From: Arthrobacter sp. AFG20 | Lineage (GTDB): Bacteria > Actinomycetota > Actinomycetes > Actinomycetales > Micrococcaceae | DNA length: 64,000 bases | Direction: 5' to 3' | Assembly (NCBI RefSeq): GCF_002892795.1 | Contig: NZ_PJMC01000005.1 | Coordinates: forward strand, 298,925 to 362,924 | Shown: in pieces, positions 17,612 to 26,208 of the stretch | Layout: every line of letters begins with the position of its first letter | How positions within the stretch are numbered: the first letter of the stretch is position 1 | Translations under genes and position numbers: made by a program | The notes under the pieces: model-generated | Databases searched by the model: none | What the model was told of the DNA's origin: nothing | The model's input: the letters and a program-made list of their open reading frames with translations, nothing else

Positions 17612-18660
17612 CGCCTGTGCACGCCCGGCCCGGCTCCGCCGTGTCGGTGGCAGTCCTGGGCGCCGGCTCGTGGGGCACCACCTTCGCGAAAATCCTGGCC
17701 GACGCCGCCACGGCCTCCGGGGTGGAGCGCAGCATCCGGCTCTGGGGGCGCCGGGAGGAAGTCGTAGCCGAGATCAACGGCAACCACCGGAACCCCCAGT
17801 ACCTGGCAGATATTGAGCTTCCGCCGAGCATCTCCGCTTCCACCGACGTGGCGGACGCGCTGTCCGGCGCCGACCTGGTTGTCCTTGCCGTTCCGGCGCA
17901 GTCGCTGCGCCTCCAACTGCGCAAGTGGAAACCCCTGATCGGGCCCGACGCCCTCGTGGTGTCCCTGATGAAGGGCCTTGAGCTGGGCACCGACGCCCGG
18001 ATGAGCGAGGTGGTCGCTGAGGAACTGGACATACCAGCCGACCGAATCGCCGTCGTCTCCGGCCCCAACCTGGCCATGGAGATCGCCCGGGAGGAGCCCA
18101 CGGCCTCGGTCGTCGCCTGCCCTGACTCCGCCGTCGCCGGCTGGATCGCCAGAAGCTGCACGGCCCCCTACTTCCGCCCCTACACCACCTCGGACATCGT
18201 GGGTGTCGAGATCGGCGGCATCGTCAAGAACGTCATCGCGCTTGCTGTGGGCATCTGCGAGGGAAAGCAGATGGGGGACAACACCAAGGCCTCCGTGATT
18301 ACCCGCGGCCTGGCCGAAACCTCCCGGCTGGCCCTGGCGCTCGGCGGGAAAGCCCACACCATGGCCGGCCTGGCCGGACTTGGGGACCTGGTGGCCACGT
18401 GCTCGTCACCCCTGTCCCGGAACCACACCGCCGGCCGCCTGCTGGGGCAAGGACTCACCCTGGATGAGGTTGCCCAGAAAATGACCCAGACCGCCGAAGG
18501 CATCAAGTCCGGCCAGGCCGTCCACGAACTGGCCGGCAAGCTCGGCGTCGAAATGCCCATCACGGCGGCCGTCGTCGCGGTCCTCGCCGGAAAATTGTCC
18601 GTTGACCAACTCGGGCCGCTGCTGCTGTCCCGGGAACTTAAAGCCGAAGGCGATTACTGA
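17608..18660 (+). CDS. gpsA: NAD(P)-dependent glycerol-3-phosphate dehydrogenase (GpsA)
   Basis: 350 residues. It reduces dihydroxyacetone phosphate to sn-glycerol 3-phosphate for phospholipids. Seen: Rossmann motif LGAGSWGTTFA (from residue 17), SGPNLAMEIA, the catalytic lysine region GGIVKNVIALAVG, and TMAGLAGLGDLVATC. The GTG start overlaps plsC (GTGA). ddl follows after two bases, so plsC-gpsA-ddl form one operon. Confidence 0.96.
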   Translation: MTPVHARPGSAVSVAVLGAGSWGTTFAKILADAATASGVERSIRLWGRREEVVAEINGNHRNPQYLADIELPPSISASTDVADALSGADLVVLAVPAQSLRLQLRKWKPLIGPDALVVSLMKGLELGTDARMSEVVAEELDIPADRIAVVSGPNLAMEIAREEPTASVVACPDSAVAGWIARSCTAPYFRPYTTSDIVGVEIGGIVKNVIALAVGICEGKQMGDNTKASVITRGLAETSRLALALGGKAHTMAGLAGLGDLVATCSSPLSRNHTAGRLLGQGLTLDEVAQKMTQTAEGIKSGQAVHELAGKLGVEMPITAAVVAVLAGKLSVDQLGPLLLSRELKAEGDY

Positions 18661-18662
18661 CA

Positions 18663-19835
18663 GTGTCGGAAGAAAACTTGACCGCAGCGGACAACACCAG
18701 CCAGAGCAAGGCCGCCCACGGCGGTAGCCAGCCCAAGCCGCGGGTGGCCGTCCTCTTTGGCGGCCGTTCCAGCGAGCACGCTGTCAGCTGCGTGACCGCT
18801 GCCGGGGTGCTGGGGGCCATCGACCGGAACAAGTACGACGTCGTTCCCATCGGCATTGCCAAGTCCGGCCAGTGGGTGCTCGCGTCCGGTGAGACGGCCC
18901 AGTGGTCACTCTCCGCTACCTCGCTTCCGGAGGTTCCGCCGTCGGCCCAGACTGTAAGCCTCACGGAGATCGGCGGAGAGCACCAGCTCATCGTGACGGC
19001 CCCCAACGAGGTGCCGCAGGAACTTGGCGCCGTGGACGTGGTGTTCCCGCTGCTGCACGGGCCGTTCGGCGAGGACGGCACCATCCAGGGGCTCCTGGAA
19101 CTCTCCGACACCCGCTACGTCGGCGCCGGTGTCCTGGCCTCGGCGGTAGGCATGGACAAGCACTTCATGAAGGTGGTCTTCGAGGCCGCCGGTTTGAAGG
19201 TGGGTCCGTACATCGCCGTGACCGACCGGCAGTGGCGCAACGACCCCGAGTCTGTCCGCAAACAGGTCGACCTGCTGGGCTTCCCCGTGTTCGTCAAGCC
19301 CGCCCGCGCCGGATCCTCGATGGGCATCTCCAAGGTGGACTCGCTTGACGGCCTGGACGCCGCCATTGAAGCCGCCCGCGAACATGATCCGAAGCTGGTG
19401 ATTGAGGCCGGCATCGTCGGCCGGGAAATCGAATGTGCCGTGCTCGAGGGCCGCGGTGGGGACGCCCCCCGCACGTCCCTGCCCGGCGAGATCTCCGTGG
19501 CCGGCGGCGCGCACGAGTTCTACGACTTCCAGGCCAAGTACGTGGACGACGCGGCCGCCCTGAGCTGCCCCGCGGACATGCCCGGGGAAGCGATTGCGCG
19601 CGTCCGCGAGCTCGCTGCTGCGGCGTTCGACTCTGTGGGGGCTGAGGGCCTGAGCCGGGTCGACTTCTTCTACACGCCGGACGGCGACCTCATCATCAAC
19701 GAGATCAACACGATGCCCGGATTCACGCCGAAGAGCATGTACCCGCAGATGTGGGCGGCCACCGGACTGAGCTATCCGGAACTGATCGACGAGCTGATCC
19801 ATCTGGCGCTGACCCGCAAGACCGGCCTGCGCTGA
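18663..19835 (+). CDS. ddl: D-alanine-D-alanine ligase (Ddl)
   Basis: 390 residues, ATP-grasp fold; makes the D-Ala-D-Ala dipeptide of peptidoglycan. Seen: LFGGRSSEHAVSCVTA at the N-terminus, LLHGPFGEDGTIQGLLE, the ATP-grasp lysines in VFVKPARAGSSMGISKV, and metal-binding NEINTMPGFTPKSMYP. Size and insertions are of the VanA-like/DdlA long type. GTG start two bases after gpsA. Confidence 0.95.
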   Translation: MSEENLTAADNTSQSKAAHGGSQPKPRVAVLFGGRSSEHAVSCVTAAGVLGAIDRNKYDVVPIGIAKSGQWVLASGETAQWSLSATSLPEVPPSAQTVSLTEIGGEHQLIVTAPNEVPQELGAVDVVFPLLHGPFGEDGTIQGLLELSDTRYVGAGVLASAVGMDKHFMKVVFEAAGLKVGPYIAVTDRQWRNDPESVRKQVDLLGFPVFVKPARAGSSMGISKVDSLDGLDAAIEAAREHDPKLVIEAGIVGREIECAVLEGRGGDAPRTSLPGEISVAGGAHEFYDFQAKYVDDAAALSCPADMPGEAIARVRELAAAAFDSVGAEGLSRVDFFYTPDGDLIINEINTMPGFTPKSMYPQMWAATGLSYPELIDELIHLALTRKTGLR

Positions 19836-19842
19836 GTTCTGT

Positions 19843-20358
19843 CTACTTGCTTGTAGGCAGGTCCTGGACTTCCTGCTGGCCCACGCAGTTGCGGCTGGCC
19901 TTGATCTTCGCGGCTGCGGCGGACAGGTCAGCCAGGACCGTGGCCGAACTGATCTTGTCCGGATCCATCAGGATTTCCGTGGCGGGTTCCCGGCCGTAGG
20001 TGGTCAGTGTCCAGACGGGGCTGCCCTCCTTGATAACCCAGTCGACGTCATTGACGCTGACGCAGCGGTCTGTGGTGGGTCCGGGGACGTTGACGCCGCA
20101 CCGCAGGACCACCCGCGACGGGTCGCCCCAGGCGGCGGTGGCCTGGCTGTTCGTCTTCCGCAGGCGGGCGTCGCCGATCGAATCCGGCAGCGCCACCATC
20201 ATCGGGGCGCAGGCCGGGTTGGCTGCGTCGGCGGCGGGGGCAACGTCGACGGCGGGTGAACAGCCGCCCAGCGCCAGTCCAGTTAGCGCGGCGGCCACTG
20301 CCACTGCCAGCCTGCGGACGGGTTTCTGGGCAGGTTTCTGGGCAGGCGGGTAATGCAT
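19843..20358 (-). CDS. DUF3515 lipoprotein
   Basis: 171 residues. The N-terminus is a lipoprotein signal: positively charged start, hydrophobic run VAVAAALTGLALG, then lipobox LGGC with the cysteine near residue 33. The mature part matches the actinobacterial DUF3515 pattern (PACAPMMVALPDSIG, cysteine pairs). Function unknown; it would be anchored to the outer face of the membrane. Placement between ddl and thiL is commonly seen in actinobacteria. It converges with ddl (seven-base gap). Confidence 0.87.
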   Translation of the reverse strand: MHYPPAQKPAQKPVRRLAVAVAAALTGLALGGCSPAVDVAPAADAANPACAPMMVALPDSIGDARLRKTNSQATAAWGDPSRVVLRCGVNVPGPTTDRCVSVNDVDWVIKEGSPVWTLTTYGREPATEILMDPDKISSATVLADLSAAAAKIKASRNCVGQQEVQDLPTSK

Positions 20359-20364
20359 CAGTCA

Positions 20365-20370
20365 AGCCTA
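20365..20370 (-). promoter_or_regulatory. -10 element of the DUF3515 gene
   Basis: Minus strand TAGGCT, then TGACTG, then ATG at 20358: the six-base leaderless spacing. Confidence 0.55.
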
Positions 20371-20469
20371 TCGCTCCGCGGCGCGCCGGACTGACCGCCG
20401 AATGCGCCCGCACTCCATGCCGGCCGGGCCCGGAAACCCGGCCAGCCAAAGAATGTCGGTCCGTGGCGG

Positions 20470-20475
20470 TAGCGT
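20470..20475 (+). promoter_or_regulatory. -10 element of thiL
   Basis: TAGCGT followed by AGTGGC and the GTG at 20482; leaderless spacing and no Shine-Dalgarno. Confidence 0.5.
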
Positions 20476-20481
20476 AGTGGC

Positions 20482-21507
20482 GTGCCCCAATCACCATTGA
20501 CTGTCGCCCAGCTGTCCGAAGCGGAGCTTCTGGCGCGGATCTTCCCGCGCCTGGAACTCAGTGCCCTGCACAGTGCCGCCGTGGTCCTTGGCCCGGGCGA
20601 TGATGCCGCCATTATTGCTGTTCCGGACGGCAGGACCGTCATCAGCATCGACACCCAGGTCCAGGACCAGGATTTCCGGCTCGAGTGGAACAACGGCTAC
20701 CGGACCACCGGATATGACGTCGGGTGGAAGGCCGCAGCACAGAACCTCAGCGACATCAACGCCATGGGTGCCTCGGCAACGTCCATGGTGGTGAGCCTGA
20801 CCCTGCCGCCTGGCACGCCGGTCGGATGGGTCGAGGATCTTGCGGACGGCCTCACGGCCGCCATCAGCAAGCTGGGCGCCGGTGCTTGCTCTGTCGCTGG
20901 CGGCGACCTTGGCCGCGGCCGCGAACTGTCCGTCACCGTTGCAGTCCTCGGCACGCTCGACGGCGGCCAACCGGTACTCCGGTCCGGTGCCCAGGAAGGC
21001 GACACTGTGGCCATCGCCGGGCGGGCGGGCTGGGCTGCCGCCGGGCTGGCACTGCTGGAGTCCGCGCATCATGTGGGTTCACTTTCACCGGACCTGCTGT
21101 CGTTGCTCGAGCTTCAGTGCCGCCCGGAGCCGCCCCTGGAGGCCGGACCGCTGGCGCGCATGTCCGGCGCCACAGCGATGATGGACATTTCCGACGGCCT
21201 GGTACGGGACGGAACCAGGATGGCGGTGGCCAGCCACGCTGTGCTGGACCTGGATCCCGGGCACCTCGGCCAGCTCGCCGAGCCCCTCCGCCCCGCGGCC
21301 ATACTCCTAGGCGCCGACCCGCGCGCCTGGGTACTCGGCGGCGGGGAAGACCACGGGCTCCTGGCCACATTCCCGGCAGGCATGCAAGTGCCGCCCGGGT
21401 TTACTGGGATAGGCTCAGTACAGGCCTGCGGCGCAGACACGGCGCCGGGCGTGACGATCGCGGGACGGCCCGCTGGCTCCGTGGGATGGGATCACTTTGC
21501 AGACTAA
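20482..21507 (+). CDS. thiL: thiamine-monophosphate kinase (ThiL)
   Basis: 341 residues of the PurM/ThiL fold. Phosphorylates thiamine monophosphate to thiamine diphosphate, the last step of the pathway whose pyrimidine branch (thiC) lies at 44 kb. Seen: GPGDDAAII, the NLSDINAMGA metal/ATP motif, MDISDGLVRDGTRM and LGGGEDHGLLATF. The GTG start is set by the -10 box at 20470. The DAK2 gene begins at or just after its end. Confidence 0.94.
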   Translation: MPQSPLTVAQLSEAELLARIFPRLELSALHSAAVVLGPGDDAAIIAVPDGRTVISIDTQVQDQDFRLEWNNGYRTTGYDVGWKAAAQNLSDINAMGASATSMVVSLTLPPGTPVGWVEDLADGLTAAISKLGAGACSVAGGDLGRGRELSVTVAVLGTLDGGQPVLRSGAQEGDTVAIAGRAGWAAAGLALLESAHHVGSLSPDLLSLLELQCRPEPPLEAGPLARMSGATAMMDISDGLVRDGTRMAVASHAVLDLDPGHLGQLAEPLRPAAILLGADPRAWVLGGGEDHGLLATFPAGMQVPPGFTGIGSVQACGADTAPGVTIAGRPAGSVGWDHFAD

Positions 21508-22549
21508 GGTTGCCGCGAACGCTCAAGCGATGAAGCGGTGGTTGGGCAAGGCCGAAACCGCACTGGGCAACCACAGCGACCGCCTGAACGCCATCAATAT
21601 CTTCCCGGTAGCCGACGGCGACACCGGTACCAACCTCTACCTCACGGTCCGTGCCGCTCACCGGGCACTGCAGGATGCCATCCCCGCCGACGCCGGCCAG
21701 ATGCAGGTGCCGGAGCAGGCCGGCCGACTGGCAAAGCTCAATGACGTGGGCGCCGTTCTTGCGCATGCCGGTGAGGCGGCAATGGAGCAGGCCAAAGGGA
21801 ACTCCGGCACGCTGTTCTCCGTATTCCTCTGCGCCGCGGCCGAGCCGTTGGCCGGACACGCCAGACTCACCTCCTCGCTCCTCGCGGCAGCCCTCAACCG
21901 GGCGCAGATCAGGGCCTGGTCCGCACTGAGCGACCCCGTTCCCGGCACCATGCTGTCCGTCATGGAGGCAGCGGGCCGGGCCGCGGCCGCCGTCGACGCC
22001 GGCCAGAACGGCAACGACAGCAACCACGCCCTAGGCCTGGTCCTGGATGCGGCCGTGGAGGCCGCGCTAGAGGCTGTGGTCCGCACGGAGGGCCAGCTTG
22101 ATGCCCTGCAGGCTGCGCACGTGGTGGACGCCGGCGGCGTGGGCATGCTGCTGATCCTGGATTGCCTCCGTTCGGCGGTGCTGGGAGAGGAGCTCCGCAG
22201 CGAACTGCTGGACGGGCTGCACGGGTACGATCTCCAGGACCCCCACATCCACACCGGCATGCCGGACGACGACGGCGTCGAGGTCATGTGCACCATCAGC
22301 CTGTCCCCCCTGGACGCCGCCACGCTCCGGCAGCGGCTGGATGAACTCGGGGACTCCGTGATCATGAGCCAGGTCGGGCCTTCCGCTGACGCCGATGGCC
22401 GGTACCGGTGGCGGGTCCACGTGCACGTCCCGGACCCGGCCCCCGCCCTTGGGGCGATCAGGTCGCTGGGCGATCCGGCGGACGTCTCAGTCAGCGAGCT
22501 CGCCCTGCCCCGGGATCCGTCGGGAGAAGTGAGCGCCGAAGGACGATGA
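21497..22549 (+). CDS. DAK2-domain protein (DhaL fold, FakA/YloV-like)
   Basis: 350 residues. The N-terminal 200 residues are a DAK2 (dihydroxyacetone-kinase L-like) nucleotide-binding domain with INIFPVADGDTGTNLYLT (the aspartates bind Mg-ATP) and AKGNSGTLFS. Fatty-acid kinase FakA has this domain plus two more and about 550 residues; this protein is shorter and has a small alpha/beta tail only. Its position just before recG mirrors Firmicutes yloV-recG. Start uncertain: TTG 21497 overlaps thiL by 11 bases; ATG 21530 is an alternative. Its stop overlaps the recG ATG. Confidence 0.85.
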   Translation: MQTKVAANAQAMKRWLGKAETALGNHSDRLNAINIFPVADGDTGTNLYLTVRAAHRALQDAIPADAGQMQVPEQAGRLAKLNDVGAVLAHAGEAAMEQAKGNSGTLFSVFLCAAAEPLAGHARLTSSLLAAALNRAQIRAWSALSDPVPGTMLSVMEAAGRAAAAVDAGQNGNDSNHALGLVLDAAVEAALEAVVRTEGQLDALQAAHVVDAGGVGMLLILDCLRSAVLGEELRSELLDGLHGYDLQDPHIHTGMPDDDGVEVMCTISLSPLDAATLRQRLDELGDSVIMSQVGPSADADGRYRWRVHVHVPDPAPALGAIRSLGDPADVSVSELALPRDPSGEVSAEGR

Positions 22550-24765
22550 ACGTCGAACTGGAACTCGGCCTGGAGCGCCGGGTCGGCAAGCGCTCCGCGG
22601 CCGCGATCGAGAAGCACCTGGGCATCACCACCGTCGGCGGCCTGCTCAACCACTTCCCGCGCCGCTACCTCAACCGCGGTGAACTGACGCGGATCAGCGA
22701 ACTTCCCTTCGATGAGGAAGCCACCCTCATCGCCCGCGTCGTCTCCAACAGCACCCGGCAGATGCGCGCCCGGAAAGGCTCTATCACCGACGTCGTCATT
22801 ACCGATGACGCCGGCACGGGCACACTGAAAATCAGTTTCTTCAACGGCCGTCTCGCCAGGGCCGAGCTGCATCCCGGCCGGCGGGCCATGTTCTCCGGGA
22901 AGGTGACGCGCTACCAAGGGTCACTGGGGCTGACCAATCCGAACTACCAGTTGCTGGATAACGATCCGGATGTCCCGGACATGGACCCCGAAAAGCTCGC
23001 GGCCATGCCCATCCCGATCTACCCGGCCACCGCAGGCCTCACCAGCTGGTCCATCCAGAAGGTGGTGAAAGCCCTGCTGGAAACCGCGGACCTGGACGCC
23101 TTGCCGGACCCGTTGCCGGCGGCCATATCCGCGCGGGAAAAATTCCTTCCGGTACCGGAGGCCTACCGGCTCATCCACGCCCCGGAGACCGCGCAGGACT
23201 GGCGCAAGGCCAGGGACCGGTTCCGCTATCAGGAAGCCCTCGTCCTCCAGTCCGCCCTGGCCCGCCGCCGCGCCCAGCTCGCTTCCGAGGAGGCCACCGC
23301 CCGGCGTCCCGTGCGGGAGGGGCTGCTCGCAGCCTTCGACCGCCAGCTGCCGTTCACCCTGACCGCGGGCCAGTCCGCTGTCGGCAAGACCCTCTCGGAG
23401 GAGCTGTCGCAGGACGGGCCCATGAACAGGCTGCTGCAGGGTGAAGTCGGCTCCGGAAAAACCATTGTGGCGCTGCGGGCCATGCTCCAGGTGGTGGACG
23501 CCGGGGGACAGGCAGCGCTGCTGGCGCCCACGGAAGTTTTGGCGGCACAGCACTTCGATTCCATCCGGCGGACACTTGGCGAGCTGTCCCGCGATGGGCT
23601 CCTGGGCGGGCTGGGCGACCACACTGTGCAGGTCAGCCTGCTCACCGGCTCCATGCCCACTGCCGCTCGCAAGCAGGCGCTGCTCGACGCCGCCTCCGGT
23701 ACAGCCGGGATTGTCATCGGAACCCACGCGCTGTTGAGCGACAACGTCACCTTCTTCGACCTGGGCCTCATCGTGGTGGATGAGCAGCACCGCTTCGGCG
23801 TGGAACAGCGCGATGCCCTGCGTGCCAAGGCCAGCAAGCCGCCGCACCTGCTGGTCATGACCGCCACCCCGATCCCCAGGACCGTAGCCATGACGGTGTT
23901 CGGAGACCTCGAAACGTCCGTGCTTGACGAACTGCCCGCGGGCCGGGCGCCCATCACCACGCACGTCGTCGGCCTTGCGGAAAACCCCGCCTGGGCGGGC
24001 CGCATCTGGTCCCGGTCACGCGAAGAGATCGAGTCGGGCCACCAGGTCTACGTCGTGTGCCCCAAGATCGGGGCAGACGACGACGGTGACTTCACTCCCG
24101 GTGAAGCGGAACCCGACCCCGGGGAACTGGAGGGGGACGGAGCCGCACGCGAACTGGCCTCCGTGACCGCCGTCGTCGAACACCTCAGGGAGGAACCGGC
24201 CTTGGCCGGGGTGGCGCTGGCGCCGCTCCACGGGCGCCAGGACCCGGTGCTGAAGTCAGAGACCATGGCCTCCTTCACGGCCAACCAGACCAAGCTGCTG
24301 GTATCCACCACCGTCATCGAGGTGGGCGTGGACGTACATAATGCCACCCTGATGGTCATCCTGGACGCGGACCGCTTCGGCATCTCCCAGCTTCACCAGC
24401 TCCGCGGGCGCGTGGGCCGGGGAGGGCTGCCGGGCACATGCCTGCTTGTGACCACGCTCGAACCGGGGCACCCGAGCCGGCGCCGGTTGGATGCCGTGGC
24501 GGCCACCACCGACGGGTTCGAGCTGTCCCAGGAGGACCTGAAGCTGCGCCGCGAGGGCGACATCCTCGGCGCCTCGCAGTCCGGTGGCCGGTCTACGCTG
24601 AAGCTGCTGCGCGTCCTGGAGCACGAGGACATCATTGCCCGAGCCCGGCTGGACGCCCAGAAGATTGTGGGCACAGACCCTGCGCTGGCAGGCTATGCGG
24701 CACTTGCCGAGGCCATTGACGAGTACCTGAATCCCGAGAAGGAGGCGTTCCTTGAACGCGGCTAG
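22546..24765 (+). CDS. recG: ATP-dependent DNA helicase RecG
   Basis: 739 residues, superfamily 2 helicase that remodels stalled forks and branched DNA. Order: wedge/OB domain (about 1-250), Walker A GEVGSGKT (299-306), DEQH box (412-415), helicase C domain with HGRQDP and QLRGRVGRGG. The ATG at 22546 overlaps the DAK2 stop (ATGA). An acidic insert (around GEAEPDPGELEGDG) splits the second helicase domain. rsmD follows 45 bases later. Confidence 0.96.
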   Translation: MNVELELGLERRVGKRSAAAIEKHLGITTVGGLLNHFPRRYLNRGELTRISELPFDEEATLIARVVSNSTRQMRARKGSITDVVITDDAGTGTLKISFFNGRLARAELHPGRRAMFSGKVTRYQGSLGLTNPNYQLLDNDPDVPDMDPEKLAAMPIPIYPATAGLTSWSIQKVVKALLETADLDALPDPLPAAISAREKFLPVPEAYRLIHAPETAQDWRKARDRFRYQEALVLQSALARRRAQLASEEATARRPVREGLLAAFDRQLPFTLTAGQSAVGKTLSEELSQDGPMNRLLQGEVGSGKTIVALRAMLQVVDAGGQAALLAPTEVLAAQHFDSIRRTLGELSRDGLLGGLGDHTVQVSLLTGSMPTAARKQALLDAASGTAGIVIGTHALLSDNVTFFDLGLIVVDEQHRFGVEQRDALRAKASKPPHLLVMTATPIPRTVAMTVFGDLETSVLDELPAGRAPITTHVVGLAENPAWAGRIWSRSREEIESGHQVYVVCPKIGADDDGDFTPGEAEPDPGELEGDGAARELASVTAVVEHLREEPALAGVALAPLHGRQDPVLKSETMASFTANQTKLLVSTTVIEVGVDVHNATLMVILDADRFGISQLHQLRGRVGRGGLPGTCLLVTTLEPGHPSRRRLDAVAATTDGFELSQEDLKLRREGDILGASQSGGRSTLKLLRVLEHEDIIARARLDAQKIVGTDPALAGYAALAEAIDEYLNPEKEAFLERG

Positions 24766-24810
24766 CACCATCCACCTGCCACCCGGAGCGCCGCGGGCGG
24801 GGGACGGCGC

Positions 24811-25416
24811 ATGAGCAGGATCGTTGCCGGTGCCGCGGGCGGAACCCCGCTGGCCAACGTGCCAGGTTCAATGACGCGTCCCACCACGGACCGGGTCAAG
24901 GAGGCGCTTTTTTCCCGGCTGGACGCGTTCAACGTGCTCGGCGGCGCCCGCGTCCTGGACCTGTACGCCGGATCCGGGGCGCTCGGAGTCGAGAGCGCCA
25001 GCAGGGGAGCGGAAACGGTCGATCTCGTGGAGTTCGACGCGAAGGCCAGCGCCGTGTGCCAGCGGAACGCCGACCTCATCAACGGAGTCCTGGGCCGCAA
25101 GGCCGTTACGGTGCACCGCTCAAAGGTGGAGTCCTTCCTCGAACGGACGGCCGGGGACACCAGGTGGGACGTTGCGTTCCTGGACCCGCCTTATCCGCTT
25201 GACGAGCCCGCGCTGGCGTCTGTCCTGGAAAAGCTTGCCCCGCACCTCAGCGACGTGGCGGTGGTGGTGGTCGAACGGTCGTCGCGCTCCACCGAACCGA
25301 GGTGGCCGGGAGGCCTGGAGCGCTTTGCCGAGAAGAAGTACGGCGAGACACGGCTGTGGTACGCCGAACCGTCCAGCGGCCAGGATGTGGACCTCGCGCT
25401 GGACGCCGAGGACTGA
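24811..25416 (+). CDS. rsmD: 16S rRNA (guanine(966)-N2)-methyltransferase (RsmD)
   Basis: 201 residues, Rossmann-fold SAM methyltransferase acting on the 30S subunit. Seen: RPTTDRVKEALFS, the SAM motif VLDLYAGSGALGVESASRG, and the N-methyltransferase catalytic motif D125-P-P-Y128. The usual actinobacterial order recG-rsmD-coaD is interrupted here by two minus-strand genes. Confidence 0.94.
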   Translation: MSRIVAGAAGGTPLANVPGSMTRPTTDRVKEALFSRLDAFNVLGGARVLDLYAGSGALGVESASRGAETVDLVEFDAKASAVCQRNADLINGVLGRKAVTVHRSKVESFLERTAGDTRWDVAFLDPPYPLDEPALASVLEKLAPHLSDVAVVVVERSSRSTEPRWPGGLERFAEKKYGETRLWYAEPSSGQDVDLALDAED

Positions 25417-25420
25417 GCAG

Positions 25421-26206
25421 TTAGTCCGACAACCCGTCCAGTTCCACGCCGGCCAGGACTTTGGCCGGATGAGGGCCGCGGGCTGTGAGGGCGGCGGTCC
25501 ACTGGGGCGGCCACGGCCCGCGGGTGCCGGCAAGGATGATGTTCCCGGGATACTTGCCCGTGAACATGCCCGCCTCAGCGCAGGCCGCGACGTCGGTCAT
25601 GGACTTCCGCAGCGCGGCCACCTGGCTCCGGACGAGCGTCAGGCCCGGCTCGTCGCCGACATTCACAATCAGCACGCCCCGCTCCGAGAGGAGCGCCGCG
25701 GCCTCCTGGTAGAACCCGGTGCAGGCGATGTGCTCCGGTGCCTCCGGCCCGGAGAAGATGTCCAGGATGACGACGTCGAAACGCAGGTCCGAGGGCAGCT
25801 CGGCCAAGGCAGCGCGCGCGTCGCCGATGACCGTGTGGAGGTCGGTTCCGTCCGGCAGCGGCAGCCGCTCCAGCACGAAGTCCAGCAGCTCCCGTTCCAG
25901 TTCCACGGCGTACTGCAGGGAGCCGGGGCGGGTCGCCTGGATATACCGTGCCAGGGTCAGGGCGCCGGCCCCCAGGTGCAGGGCGCGGATGGGTTCACCC
26001 CACGGCGCGGCGAGGTCCACGATGTGCCCGATCCGGCGCAGGTATTCGTAGAAGATGTCCTCGGGGTCGGCCAGGTCCACGTGCGACTGCTCGGCGCCGC
26101 CGATGCTGAGCACGAAACCGCCGTCAGTGTAGGTATCCGGTTCGATGACGGCGTGCTGGCCGGTGGCGCGCAGGAAGCGCGATGCCCGGACGCCGCCGTC
26201 GGGCAT
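25421..26206 (-). CDS. spermidine-synthase-like methyltransferase-fold protein
   Basis: 261 residues with a Rossmann-like domain: LHLGAGALTLARYI (motif I), VELERELLDF (acidic end of strand 2) and VVILDIFSGPEAPEH. The pattern is that of SpeE-like proteins common in actinobacteria, many of which lack proven polyamine activity; no speD or other polyamine gene is near. The start lies two bases before the aminotransferase stop (26209), so both are probably one transcript. Confidence 0.8.
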   Translation of the reverse strand: MPDGGVRASRFLRATGQHAVIEPDTYTDGGFVLSIGGAEQSHVDLADPEDIFYEYLRRIGHIVDLAAPWGEPIRALHLGAGALTLARYIQATRPGSLQYAVELERELLDFVLERLPLPDGTDLHTVIGDARAALAELPSDLRFDVVILDIFSGPEAPEHIACTGFYQEAAALLSERGVLIVNVGDEPGLTLVRSQVAALRKSMTDVAACAEAGMFTGKYPGNIILAGTRGPWPPQWTAALTARGPHPAKVLAGVELDGLSD

Positions 26207-26208
26207 GG

